NCBI GenBank assembly: GCA_003194525.1
Contig: NBIV01000262.1
Coordinates: 53,524-117,523 of the forward strand
Direction: 5' to 3'
From: Gracilariopsis chorda
Taxonomy: Eukaryota; Rhodophyta; Florideophyceae; Gracilariales; Gracilariaceae
DNA: 64,000 bases
Shown piece by piece: positions 18,575 through 30,400 of the stretch. Below the pieces are notes generated by a model. The model made no database searches, had not been told where the DNA came from, and saw only the letters and a program-made list of their open reading frames with translations. A program made the position numbers and the translations under genes. Positions within the stretch are counted from its first letter, which is position 1, and each line of letters starts with the position of its first letter.

Positions 18575-21430
18575 CACCCCCCGTCGCGTAAGTGTCCACT
18601 ACAACATCATGCGTTAATACCAGGTGACAGAATGGTGCGTCATGCCTTTTGAGATATCAATCGCCCAGTGACCATCGCAAACATTTGGTTGGTCTTTCTT
18701 GAATGATTCAGCCTTCGTTTTGTTAAAACATCTGCAATGTTCAGCAGTTCTGGTATCCAAGTCAATATGTCGAGGTCTCCGGCCTTGAAGGCGTCTCTTA
18801 TCACCGTCATAGTTTTTCGAATGTGGAATTCCCGTGACTCGTGTAACTCAGTGATTTTATCAAAGAGTGTCTTAGAATCTACGAGAATGTGGTGTAGGAT
18901 GTTGATGTCAGGAAGATGTTAGAAAGTGTGGTCTTCATGACAAAACCTCTATTCTTTGCTTCAAAACAGGCAAGTATCTCCGCGCCAAATGACGAATAAG
19001 TGACTTTGCGCTGTTTCGTACTCTTTCAGTATATTGAATGGAAGACGGGTTCGTCATCGAATGTTTTAATCAACTTCATCTCACATATTACTCTGGTCTG
19101 TCCGTAAGCTTTCGTCTTACTCCCATATGATGCATCAGAAATATTGATAAAGGCCGCATTTGTAAGACGGAGTTGTGACATGTACTTGATCGTTGGGCGT
19201 AACGTAAGTACCTCCAAAAGCATAGCATTTGCTTCTACCAAATGTCTAACGGTCTCCGAGGTCTTGCTGCATGCGCGATGTGATGGATGATGCTTGTGGT
19301 AGGACGGCTGATCCCAAATACATCAGCGTGCCTGCGAGAGAGCAGTATTTTTTCGTTTCATAATCAGTGGCACGATGGTTTCTTTCACTGCGTTTCGCTC
19401 TGAATAGTTCGATCGGATATAGTCGGTTCATATAGGATTTCATCGACATTGTAGTACTGCCATTTTCCTCTTTCTCGATATCGTACCCTGCAAAAGCTAT
19501 TTTTCGTCCGATGCACACTTTTCAAATCTCAAACTCTAACTGCAACGATTTCATGAAATTGCCAATGTCGCTCTTTGACGCAGCAACCAGCAGGTCATGT
19601 ACTACCTTTGCTACCAAAAGAATGATGCTTGCCGATCCATTGCTTTTAACGAAGAGTTCCTTAACGCCAAATACGCGTTCTAGTCGTGCCGGTCCAAGCA
19701 TTCATGCCTTGATTCTTTTTGCCCAATGTTGGCCTGCCTCTTCGATTCCGTAGGGTAGTTTCGTGAGTTTTCACAGAACTCCTTTTCTCTTCCAAAATTC
19801 GGGCGCCGGTCTGACGAATATTTCTCGCAAAATGGGACCGCTCTGAAGGAATGCACTTTTAACGCCTGCGACTCCGAAGCTAAATCCGATACATAGTGCG
19901 ATGCCGATGAGGAGCCGAACGATGATCATGTCAGCGTTTGAAAAATCCTTGCGAATCTCATTCTTCATGTCGTCTCTATTTACATGCGTGACGAGCCTGG
20001 CCTTAAGCTTGCGCACCTTTTCGTCGTCTTCTTTCACCTCAAATATGGTATGTGACGAGATGATGATCGCATTTCGTGGGACTGAATTTTCGAGTACTTC
20101 TTCGTAGGCGTGAGTCCAGTTGTCACTATGCCCCTTTTCTACAGCTTTTTGAATAATCCACGGTGTGGCGAAGAGCAGCTCTCCAGCTCAGACTTGGCGG
20201 GATCTAACGACGTTTTGGATGTTTTTAAGTATCGCCTGTTCGTTGGATTGTATTTCGTGTGTGCCCTTGAGCTCTGGGTTTTCTACGAGCTCCATGCTGT
20301 AGTCACCCATGTCCTTGTACACACTCTTTTGGTTCATCAAGTTACATTTCATCAGAGATCCATCTGCTATGGGTTCAATTTCCGTGTCGCTGTTGCAACC
20401 TGGACTTAGCTTTAGGTCTATGTAGTCTTCCATTAGCCCTTCAGCTAAAACCTGTGCGAGTTCGGAGTTCAGTCGTAAGCGCAAGTCCTCGTAGGCTATC
20501 TTTGAGAGGTGTTTTCCTCCTTTTCGACGTATCTCAACGTAGTGGTGTAGTGCCTGCACTACTTCAACCGATCTCCACTCGTCTGGTTCGTTCTGCTTCG
20601 AGGAACGGTAGAATTTCAACACCTCGTCGCCGGCTTTTATGCATCTTGATGTCAATGATGTATGTTTATGTGCCTTCAAGGCCTTCTGAAGGGCGGTTGT
20701 GGCTGTCTGTTTGGTTTATACATCCATCAACTCTTGCGTCACCACTCTCCGTGGTGCTTCCGGTAGCGAAGGTGCGTAACCTTCGGCGAATTCGAAAGAG
20801 CTCAAGAGCTTTGATCCGGTAAAATAATTTGAAAGAAAAACGGCTCTGGACAAGATTGTCTTATCGGAATCGAGTGTCCCTTCTTATTGTAGCTTCTCCA
20901 GTATCTTTTTAACCACTACATTTTTTCTTTCTATGATCCCTGTTTTATTATATCGTCGAACTGGGCATGGTTTGAATTGAACATTCCTTCCTGATAGAAA
21001 CCTTTTGTCTTGACTTTTATTGAATTCATCATCAGCCGAGAGTGCCTCCGGCTGCCCGTGTCTGTTGAGCCATTCAGTCTCTATCGCTGCGATATTCGTT
21101 TGTAACTCCCGATCGTTTGTAATGCACACCTAAGAGTACCCTGTCCCGCCATCAACGATATGAAGCATCGTATATTTTGTACCTCAAATAGTGCACACCA
21201 TGAAGTCCACCTGAATTTTGACGTTGAATGCCTGATTCACGTGACTTGTAGAGATCTTCCTTGAAGGTACCGGGGGACCTGATCCGGCATATATCACAAA
21301 GTTTGAGGCTATTTGCCTTATCTCTCGTTCTAATTCCTGAGACATGTCTCCCGCTCTTCGACAATGGCCAAGATTTCGTCTGATGGAGCATGCGTCAAGC
21401 GATGTATCCGCTTCGCTAGAGTTTACCAAG
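18575..21430 (-). mobile_element. Decayed Ty1/copia retrotransposon (integrase-RT-RNase H)
   Basis: Minus-strand blocks in order: integrase Asp in KIQVDFMVCTI followed by KYTMLHIVDGGTGYS (about 21150-21240), second Asp SADDEFNK, then Glu in GIIERKN (about 20900-21050). Reverse transcriptase: RLLIGIALCIGF, GVAGVKSAFLQSGPI, REIFVRP (about 19800-19960), then KLPYGIEEAG; the YVDD equivalent reads VVHDLLVAA (about 19590). RNase H: GTLMYLGSAVLPQA (about 19330), INISDASYGS (about 19140) and the terminal ADVLTK block at about 18725-18745. This is copia order (integrase before RT). Many stops and frameshifts. Gag, protease and the 5' LTR are absent. Confidence 0.85.
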
Positions 21431-21433
21431 GAC

Positions 21434-21910
21434 TTAACGCGTACTTCCTTCGATTGAGAACTGTCCAGAACAGATAACGTGCCCCAGATACTTGACAGTA
21501 TCTGTGAAGAAGTCGCAGTTCCTCAGTTTTAGTTGAATGTCTGCATCCTGTAATACGGTCATGACTTCTCTAACGTGAATGAGATGGTCGTCCAGATTAT
21601 CTGAGAAAACGGTAATTTTATCCAGATATATAAGACAAATCCGCCACATGATGAAGCGAATGTTTGAGATTTCAACAGCACGCTGGAAAGTAGCGGGGGC
21701 ATTCAGATGCAAGTATTGCAGTTGTGTTGTGCTTGGGAAAGAGACCACCGGAGTGTGTTGTGGAATGTAAAGAATGTCGGGATGGGTCTTCACGTTCCAC
21801 AGAAGGCATAGTAACGAGTTGGTTTGCAGTCTGTATAGCCTGAGACCATTTCGCTCCCATTTCCTCACCTTGAATACACGCTTCGCGACGACACAAGCGT
21901 TCATGGACAT
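21434..21910 (-). pseudogene. Ty3-type reverse transcriptase fragment
   Basis: The frame contains NAPATFQRAVEI, CLIYLDKITVFSDNLDDH (the YLDD catalytic site reads YLDK here) and LRNCDFFTDTVKYLGHVI. It is close to the RT of elements A and B, for example FFTDTVKYLGHII. Only the palm/thumb region survives, abutting the copia remnant. Confidence 0.8.
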
Positions 21911-22440
21911 TTCATATGTGACAGAAGGTGGTCCCTACTTTCTCATACTTGAGGGCAAGGCAGCTCTTGCTCTCCTTACGCAGAAAGAGAAGAACACGCG
22001 CTCCAGCTTTCTGTGAGGAACTGGTCCGCCTTCGTTGAACCCATTGCACTATGCGCGTGCTAATCTGCGTTCGATCCTTCAAGACATCAACGTAAGGGAC
22101 GTCATGCCCAATTTGTACGATGTGATCCACCCCAAGCCAGATGTGGTGTTCGAGTGGTACCGATCCGTGCTAAGCACGCCACAATAGTAACAGAATGCGC
22201 AGACTGTAGTGGAAATCACCGCGCAAGGAGCAGAACAAGGAGTAGTCGTACGTGGATACAAAGGGACCCGAAGTGCCACAGTCAGTGCTCCTCATGCAAA
22301 TGCAGGTGCTCTCCTTGAAGATGTTCTTTGTAGGGGGCCAACCATGAGGGGAACACTCGTCGGGAATCCGACTCGCCAGTACAGAGTGGAGTCTCAAGTA
22401 ACGCGCTTGGTAGAAAGAACCGTAACAAAAAAAAGCCGTA
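21911..22440. other. No gene recognised; possibly upstream Helitron sequence
   Basis: The plus strand leads into the Helitron Rep frame at about 22440, but no Helitron 5' TC terminus or N-terminal motif was identified. Confidence 0.35.
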
Positions 22441-25400
22441 GTGATGGCTGCTGCTTTTACTGATGCTGGAGATGGTGGGACTGTGAATGCCGCAAACAAT
22501 GCGCAAGTGCGGTACCTACTTCTAAAACCGGCATCCAAAATGGCAGAGAAGGGCACTTTCCCTCTGCTTTACCCGTACAGCGATCAGTACGAATCGTTTG
22601 GCATCGGCGTGTTTCTGGACGCAAGGAACTCCACACAGCAGAGCTCAGATCTCAGCGGCAACGAGTGGAAGCTCTGAAAGCTCACCTGGGCTGCGAACGC
22701 AAGGAGACGACTGTACTCAGACGACATACTCCTACACAATGGACCTTTGATGCAGATGTGGATGCTTCGCACCCACACAAAAATTGAGGACATGCGACTG
22801 CGTTTACTGGAGAGAGAGCAACTGGCGCGCATGGTATAGAAGCAGGAGATCCAGCAAGCACAACAGAAAACTGGCCAAGTGTCACCATCCTAGTTCGAGC
22901 AAATGGGACGTATCTTTCTGCCCGATGACATGGTCAACTCAGCAGCGTACGGGAAAAACAAACGCATGGATGTAGAGTCGATGGTGACGCAGAGAGGATG
23001 TCCCTCTCTCTTCATTACAATAACCATGAACATCCGGCGAGAAGACATCAAGCGCCTTGGGATGGACACCAGCAATCGTAGCGCATTTACAGCACAGAGT
23101 AGCCGCCCTCGACCATTTGACCGACCCGATCTGATTGCAAGGGTGTACGACCAGTACGCCAATGACTTCATGAAGGACTTGGAGACGAACTCGGAGCAAA
23201 TCTATGTAATGAATTGCTTGGGGCTTGCATCAAAGCTTGAGTTTCAAGAACGTAATGTGCCTCATCACCACATGCTCGTGTGGCTCGAAGGATGCGTGAT
23301 TGAGGATATTGATTTGATCGACGAACTGATTCGTGCAGAAGTTCCCCTTCCGTGTGAAGACAACGTGTTGGGTGGCCTTATTCAGTCCATGCACACAGGC
23401 ATCACCACTCCCCCTGTTGCCGAATTTGCGCTGGGCGGTGCACGTTTGGATACAATAGCAACATGGTTGTGATGAATACGTACAGTGAAGAAGGCACGAA
23501 TCGCGTGATCTACCGCAGAAGAAGGCAACGAGACCTCAAGATTGTGCCGTACAACCCAACTCTCACCAAGAAGTACCGCTCCAGTATCAACGTAGAGCGC
23601 ACGCCAGTGTATTACAGTGGGTACGATACATGCTCCTAGGGATGCGCTGTTACGAAAGATTCTTAACGGAGTATCTGTATTTTCTAACTGATGCCACGTA
23701 GCACACCACCCCAGAAGAATCGTTCCAGCGGACTGTAATTCGATTAGGTAGAATAACCTAACTTCGATTTTTATAGGGTACAGTAGATAGTTTCCGTCGC
23801 GGTCAGCTCGCGGCACTGTATATAGTGCGCCACTGGAGGTCCACCTCTGGGGAAGTAAACTAAGAACCCTCGAGGCTTGTTCTAGTTCGTCTGGTTCAAC
23901 CTCGTGGTACTCATCTTTAGGTACACTATTACGTCACCCTCTATGTGGGGTTTCTAAGCCACCGATACCCAGTGAGTCCCATAGCAGCGCCTGTAGGATC
24001 ATCTTCTGCCCAGTGAACCTGCTCTCCGCTTGGTGCGGATCTACTTTCAGGATTCCCCCAGTCGCCGCTCTTATATTAGGCAGACCACCACCTATTGGAA
24101 CCCTTCTGCTACACCAACTCTAAAAGTTTTATTTTACGGACGTTATGCTCACCACTGGCTGTGCCACAGCCAGGAGGGGGCGCAGTGGCCTATCTGGTGA
24201 AGTACGCCTTTAACCATCCAAAAGCTCAGGAGGTGGTGCTGAATGTGAGTGGTGCTAATGAAAGGGGCACACGGAACGAGCAGCAACAAGAGCCGCAGGT
24301 GCAGAACGACATTCGTGCATGCATGCGATGGCGTGTGGTGGGCGCCGTCAACGCAGCTTGGAGAATTTTTGAGTTTTGTCATGTTAACATCATACCCAAA
24401 GTAGAGCGACTGGCCATTCACTTGGAAAGATAGCGGACGTTTCTGCTGAGAGGTCAAAACCAGCTCCTTTCTTCATCGCAGCAGTCTACGCTGGAAAGAT
24501 ACTTTGCCAGGCCCGAAGCATATGCAAATCTTGACTACCATTCGTATTTTCAAAGGGTGGGTTTGTAAAGCACGCTTCCTGCACGTGTGCTAACTCAACA
24601 CGACGGGGACAGCAGTCAGGTGCCAGCAAACGACTGTAATCCGCCCATGTACATGATAGAGCGCACGGAACACGAGCAGTGCATCGCAAGGATCAGAAGT
24701 ATGTCAGCGTCTGAAATTGAGCTGTTTACTTTTCGCTCGCTGCTCATGAATCACGGCTATAGCTCTTATGAAGACGTAAGGACTTTCAATGGACAGCAGT
24801 ATGGAACGTATCGTGAAACAGTGATTGCAAGCGGACTGCTCGTGGAGTGATCCGAGTTTGATATTGCGTTCCAAGAAGCAGTGCAGATCTACAGCACGCC
24901 CTCTGAGCTACGACGTCTGGTTGTCACACTATGCCAACAAGGCGCAGACGCAGAGAAAATGGCTTTCGACAACTGGGAGGCGCTATGTAACGACATACAT
25001 ACAGGCAATGAGCAGCAACGGATGCAAGAAATTTATTGACGTGTGGTGGAGATCTCAGACCGGCACGGTGGGCGACTGCTTCGAGATCACAGCTTCTTCT
25101 CCCAAGATCTGCAGCAGGAGGATGCAACATTGACTGAGGCGAATCGAGCTACAACAACTCGAAACCCGCGAGTGGTGTGAAATGCTTCAACGTTGCAGTC
25201 AAGGTACGCCACCTTAAAACCTCGCCAAAGAAAAGTCCTTAACACCGTCATTGTCAGATTGAAACAAAGACAAGCACTGCAGGAGAGAATAAGCACTCCT
25301 AGAAAGGTTATCTTTGTGCAAGTAGCCCCAGGAACCGGAAAGACATACGTGCTGACCCTCCTCTGCGATATCGCTGAGTGGGAAGGAATGCACGACGAAA

Positions 25401-25529
25401 TAGCTGCTACAACAGGCATTGCAGCTTCTTTGTACGAAGGTGGCTGCACTTTAAATAGACTGCTCGGACTAGGTGTAGCTGATACGGACAGCACAAACAG
25501 CACTACAGCCACGTTTTCGTAGTACGATC
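22441..25529 (+). pseudogene. Helitron Rep endonuclease and N-terminal half of helicase
   Basis: Blocks in order: RYLLLKPASKMAEKGTFPLL (about 22510), GRIFLPDDMVNSA (22905), RGCPSLFITITMN (about 22995), the HUH motif PHHHMLVWLEG (about 23260), DLKIVPYNPTLTKKY with INVERTP (about 23530-23605), then after the solo LTR the two-Tyr motif GGGAVAYLVKY (about 24175) and AAWRIFEF. Further on come FRSLLMNHGYSSYEDVRTFN (about 24730) and RYATLKPRQRKVLNTVI, then the helicase Walker A VAPGTGKTYVLT (about 25325) and AATTGIAASLYEGG. HUH and tandem Tyr are the nicking and joining residues of rolling-circle transposition. Frameshift near 23455 and several in-frame stops. Confidence 0.85.
23608..24168. mobile_element. 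Solo LTR (561 bp) inside Helitron Rep, TSD GCCAG
   Basis: Begins TGTATTACAG and ends GTGCCACA, flanked by GCCAG at 23603-23607 and 24169-24173. Removing it with one TSD copy joins INVERTP directly to GGGAVAYLVKY in frame. TG..CA ends with a 5-bp TSD and no internal genes identify a solo LTR. Confidence 0.88.
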
Positions 25530-26464
25530 TGCAGTGCAAAACCCAAAGGTTGGGTATCACACTCAAGGTGTCCGGGGCCTTGCTCCATGTGGAGGCGGAC
25601 CCACTGACAGAGTCCTCTGTATATCTGTAATACGGGCGTAACTCCGTAGGTATTTCGGGTTGACCACAGAGGTGGATAAAGAAAGGTGAACCGAAGCCAG
25701 AAAGACGGTGAGACCAGAGATCGGTGTGCCACGCGATGCGGCGGTTTAGAATTTACCCGGTGATGGGTACTTTCCGAGGACGGAGAAACACCTCGTTCCT
25801 TACCAATGTTCTATTACCCGGTGTGTTACCTATTGACATAGTCGAATCCCCCGATTGGATAGGTAGCATATCGATCGACCCGCATCTGTTGAGGATCCAT
25901 GACCACAAAAGTGAAACCTTAGACAAGGCACGTGAAGAGATTACGACGTTTGGGTACAAACGGCTAAGCCGTGCGTGGAATGCGAGCCCAGTCCGTACTG
26001 GTATAGATTCGACGTATCGAGATACCGAATCTACAGTGAAGTATCGTATGGAGACCAATTGGCTGCATTCGACCCCTCGGTGTTAAACGGGAATATCATT
26101 TGTATCGAACCCGATATGCTCTGCTGGGCACGGCCCCTCCTTCGAGCGAAGTTCAGATACATACGGCGAGCCGTTACACTCGACAGGGTCGGGAGTTATA
26201 TCCGGTTTGAACAGAAAGCGCGATCCTGTCACAGATACTTGATCCCATACGTGAACATCAAAACAGAATGATACCAGCCACAGGCTTTCGACGGGTGGTT
26301 CGTACCCTTACCAACTTGGTGGTCTCGTGTTGAAGTACCCAAAGGGTGTTACCCGGAACTCCCTACTTGTCTTACGTACGTCGCGTCTTGCATGCTCATC
26401 AATCCGAAGTCTGGATACTGGTCGTTATTACTCGTGGAGTGGGCTGCCCGCGTTGCATTTTTCA
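25530..26464 (-). repeat. Element C 3' LTR (left)
   Basis: Starts TGCAGTGC and ends CGTTGCATTTTTCA. Only about the first 260 bp (25530-25790) align with the right LTR (45023-45285), at clearly reduced identity. The remaining 670 bp do not align by eye although total length and terminal motifs agree. A recombinant LTR is likely. Confidence 0.65.
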
Positions 26465-26756
26465 CTCTTTAGGAAGCATATGACCATTGTGGGGTTTGGT
26501 GCCTACCTTCGTACCTCCGACAGTTAATGCGAACAGTGAATCTCCAAACCGTTCTCGGTTCCAAAGAGAACGTGGATGAACTGTATTACATCTTAGATGT
26601 AGTTGATCAGGTTAACTGGAACACCGTGTCGTACGGTAATCGCGCGATGGGTAACCGTTCTCTCTATGACCTTTGGGTTGTTGGCATCCAGGACCTCGAC
26701 ATTTCATCTATTACAACCCGTAGGAAGGGTGCGAGACGCCACGTTCTCAAGCGATA

Positions 26757-27074
26757 ATGTTAAGCAGCGCCCCACGCGTGATTCCTCAGGATCACCCCAC
26801 TGGGTTTGTCTTAAGTGATGATAACCATGCTCCGGTTGGCCTCGAAGATCCAATGTTGAATGATGAAGCGAAGGTGCTCGGTGGTGCCGACCCCATGGCA
26901 GTTTTGGACCCTTCGGGTGGCAGCGTTGCTCAATCCTGCGCTACAGGAGCCGTAGCACCATCCGGATGGAATCTGGGAACTCAGAAGTGTACTCCACCAC
27001 CAACTGCAGTATCCACGGAATTTGCGGCATTGCGAGCTAACCTGTTGAATCCCAGTTCCACCTGGTATGAATGA
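26757..27074 (+). pseudogene. Antisense ORF remnant of element C
   Basis: This lies on the strand opposite C's gag-pol, between the 3' LTR and the chromodomain stop. It reads IPQDHPTGFVLSDD and GLEDPMLNDE, matching VPEDHPVGYVDSDD and GGDDPMVDNE of the intact antisense ORF in element B (49675-50424). The 5' part is frame-broken; DNA similarity begins near 26725. No known domain. The position is equivalent in both elements. Confidence 0.7.
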
Positions 27075-27477
27075 CGTGAGCCAGCTACTAGCGTTTGCAG
27101 CGCAGCATACGCCAGAAGCGTCAAATAAAGGTACTGCCGGTCTCTCACTGGGAGTGTAGCAACATGGCGGTACTTGATCACATATTGATAGATCTTCTGA
27201 ACAGAAGGTAAACAAACTTGTGCTTTCATATTTCATCTTCTTCTTATTTCTTGCTTCTTCTTCTTACTTCACACTTTTTCTTCTTCGAGTACTTCATAAC
27301 CATGATGCCTATCCTCATATATCATTAATTCGGTCAAACCGTCAACTCGGTGAGTAAAGGGGAATAATCCTGGAACCTCCACTCCTATCAGAGTTCTCAA
27401 CTCGTCATTCTCCTTGAGTTCCTCCACATACTGCGTCACGATAATATCAACGTCCTGCCTAATCTCACCAAGTGTGG

Positions 27478-30400
27478 TTACCCAACTTGGGCATTATCCA
27501 AGATGGATGGGAGAGCCGAGCGTATCCTACGGTGATAAGATATAATCTTGGACCTTTGGAGGTGCTCTATAGGTTCCCATGTACCTTCCTCGGGTGGATA
27601 TACATACCAAGGGATGAGATACTGCAGTACTCCATCGCGAGTTACATGACGTATGATACGTTCCACGACGAACTCCTGTGAATACAATTCTGTGTTCTGC
27701 ATCACCATGACGCGTACCGTGGCCCAGTGTCCCTTTCTCGACCCAAAGTAGGGCTCGAGGTGCCATCAGGGGGGATACTAACCCTCTCGGGGAGCGGTGA
27801 CAGCCTCAAGACTTCGTCGTATATCGTCGTGGCAACGATATGACAACTTAAGTCATAGACGTCCAAATGGCGGTCTGGGAAGCTCCTTTGAAATTATTCA
27901 CTCTCATGATTACAACAAGCTAAATAACGTTCATCATGAGCGAATACCCGCGGAACGGTGGCCGTGGTGATTCGAGAAATTCTCCTTATCCATGCATATG
28001 TACACTTGCTACGGAGAGACTCACACTCTGCACTAGGGTGGCGGGTCAATGAACAATGTGCTTTTGCCATCATATGGTTGCTTTGGGTGAAGCCCACGAA
28101 AGCCACAACATTACTGTGTGGCACCAAATGTTGTTGCATTTTCCTACGGTGGCCACGGAGCGTGTTCAAACGCTTCGGCATTCTCTGGCACTGTAACCCG
28201 GTTCTCTGTTCTCGCCACCAGCAAGGTTGTCACTGCCTACGCTATTGCGTCCAGGTTTACCAATGACGGTATGACTTATGCCCAAAAGTGCTCAGAATTG
28301 ACTTCAGTAATTTAACGGATCTTCGTTCTTCTCTACACCACGAGATCGACCAACGTAGGTTGCAATCGCCTTAAGAAGGCGCATATGAGTCTACAGAGAC
28401 CGCCTTCTCAGTGGGTTTCACAACTTCGCGAGTGCGATTGTCCTTCTTCGTTGAAGATGACGGTTCAAACACAGCATCGGTGGTACCAGTATTGTCTTCC
28501 CGTAGTGCGGTAGTCTGATCCTTACTGAAGTTACTCTCTTTGAGTTTAGGCCTAGCGTCTCTTATATCTCAAAGGTTCGGTTCGTTAGTAGAAGTTCCTC
28601 CCTCTGGAGCCAACGCAGTGTTGCCACGAGATCCAGCGAGCAGATTTCCCATTGACGGCAATACATCGAAAGCGATTTCACCAGCACCCACCCCCTCCTT
28701 AGCCGGGGCTGGCAGAGCGGAACCAACCTCAGGTGGGGGTGTTACTCGAGTGATTACTTGCGGATTATTTCGTTGTGTAACACCAGACTCAACGTGTTGA
28801 GAACTCGATTGCAAAGGTAGATCGGCTAAACCGCGATCCGTTGTGGGAAAAACCGCAGGGCGCGAGGCGTAGAATCCGTACGACGCGGTTCATCCGATTG
28901 GGATACCACTGAAATCGTTGCAGGAGCGATAACCACTTCCATGTTAGGATTAGGAGCGTGGGTGACGCTATCGCGTCATATCCGTTCGTTTTGATTGTTA
29001 ATATCCAACACAACTGTGTTCGCATCAGTAGATACCACTTGATAGGGTCGATCCACAATTGGGGAGAGCTTGTGACGGCGTTCCTCCTCAAGATTGTAGT
29101 AGTCTTTGCGTACGAATACAAAGTCGTTTGTAGCAACTTTTGGAAGAGGTGTACGAGCTTTGCTATCGAAATTACGCTTGTACGCGTCCTGAGATTTCTT
29201 CATAGCTTTCCAAGCCATCGGTACTATCGTTTTTAGCCATCGCTTCTACGATTCACGGTATTACCCTGGCGAAGGGTACTTCGAGAGAGAAGTTTGTGCC
29301 TCGGTAGCCACGGGTGGTGGGATATGGGACAAGACTAGCTCAAAAGGTGAAAGCGAAGTAACCTGATGAACCTGGGTATTGTAGGCATACGTGATAGTAT
29401 CGGTGTATAAGTCCCATTCTTTGGGGTGATCCGTCACATAGGATCTTAATGCATTAAGCATTGTACGATTAAATCGTTCTACCTGCCCATTGCTTTGGGA
29501 TTGATAGTTCGTTGTGAACAAGTTACTGATCGTCAACATTTGACAGACATCCTAAAAAATCTTAGAAGTGAACTGGCCTCCATTATCTGAGAGCAGATTC
29601 GCGGGTGGACCGTATACGAAGAACCCGTGAGTCACAAAAGCTTGCGCCACTGCAATAGCATTAATCCGTTTCAATGGCACTGTCCGTACCAGTTTAGAAA
29701 ACCGATCAGTTATGACAAGTAAAAACTTGTGTACTCGAGGTGTTCGAATAAGCTCTCCAAGTATATCGCTGGGGTCGAATTCCAGTGGTGCCCGATGTGG
29801 GAATAACGTTAACTTCTTAGAGTACTTACGTGGCTTCACGTTCTTCTTAGCACACTCCGTATAAGAACGGCGAACTGCATAGCAGTCAAATGCCATAGCT
29901 GGACAGTAGAAATTCCGTCTGGGGGTTAAGTATAACTTTCGAACTCCAGGATGAGCTCCTAACTTTACATAGTGGGATATATGTAAGACTCACTGTTGCT
30001 ATGAGTGCAGTACCACAATTTGTGGTGTAGATTCGACCAAATGAACAAGATATCCCTAATCATTCACCACGCACGAACGGTATTCGATCTCCTCCATTTA
30101 GGCGTGCTCGAATCTGCGTGCAGAACGAATCCAATGGGTTTTCACGGATATGTGATCTGAAATAGTCCACAACCAACCTGGTTATCACTGGCATCAGTGT
30201 CCACTTCATAGCGGAGCCCAAGTTTGGGAAGAGCCAAGACTGGTGGTGAGGTAACAGCACCTACAAGATTGGAGCAAGCAGTAGATTCTGCGTCACCAAA
30301 AGGTACCAAGTTCACTAGTTTTCCCTTGATTAGGAGCCTGTTAAGCGGAGCTGCAATATTCGCAAAACCGGGTATGAAACGTCGGTATGCGTTACAAAAT

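Noticed and set aside
27235-27295. CTT-rich run as polypurine tract of element C
   Set aside because: Spacing from the chromodomain stop and the antisense ORF remnant place the LTR border at about 26464; the run lies inside the element.
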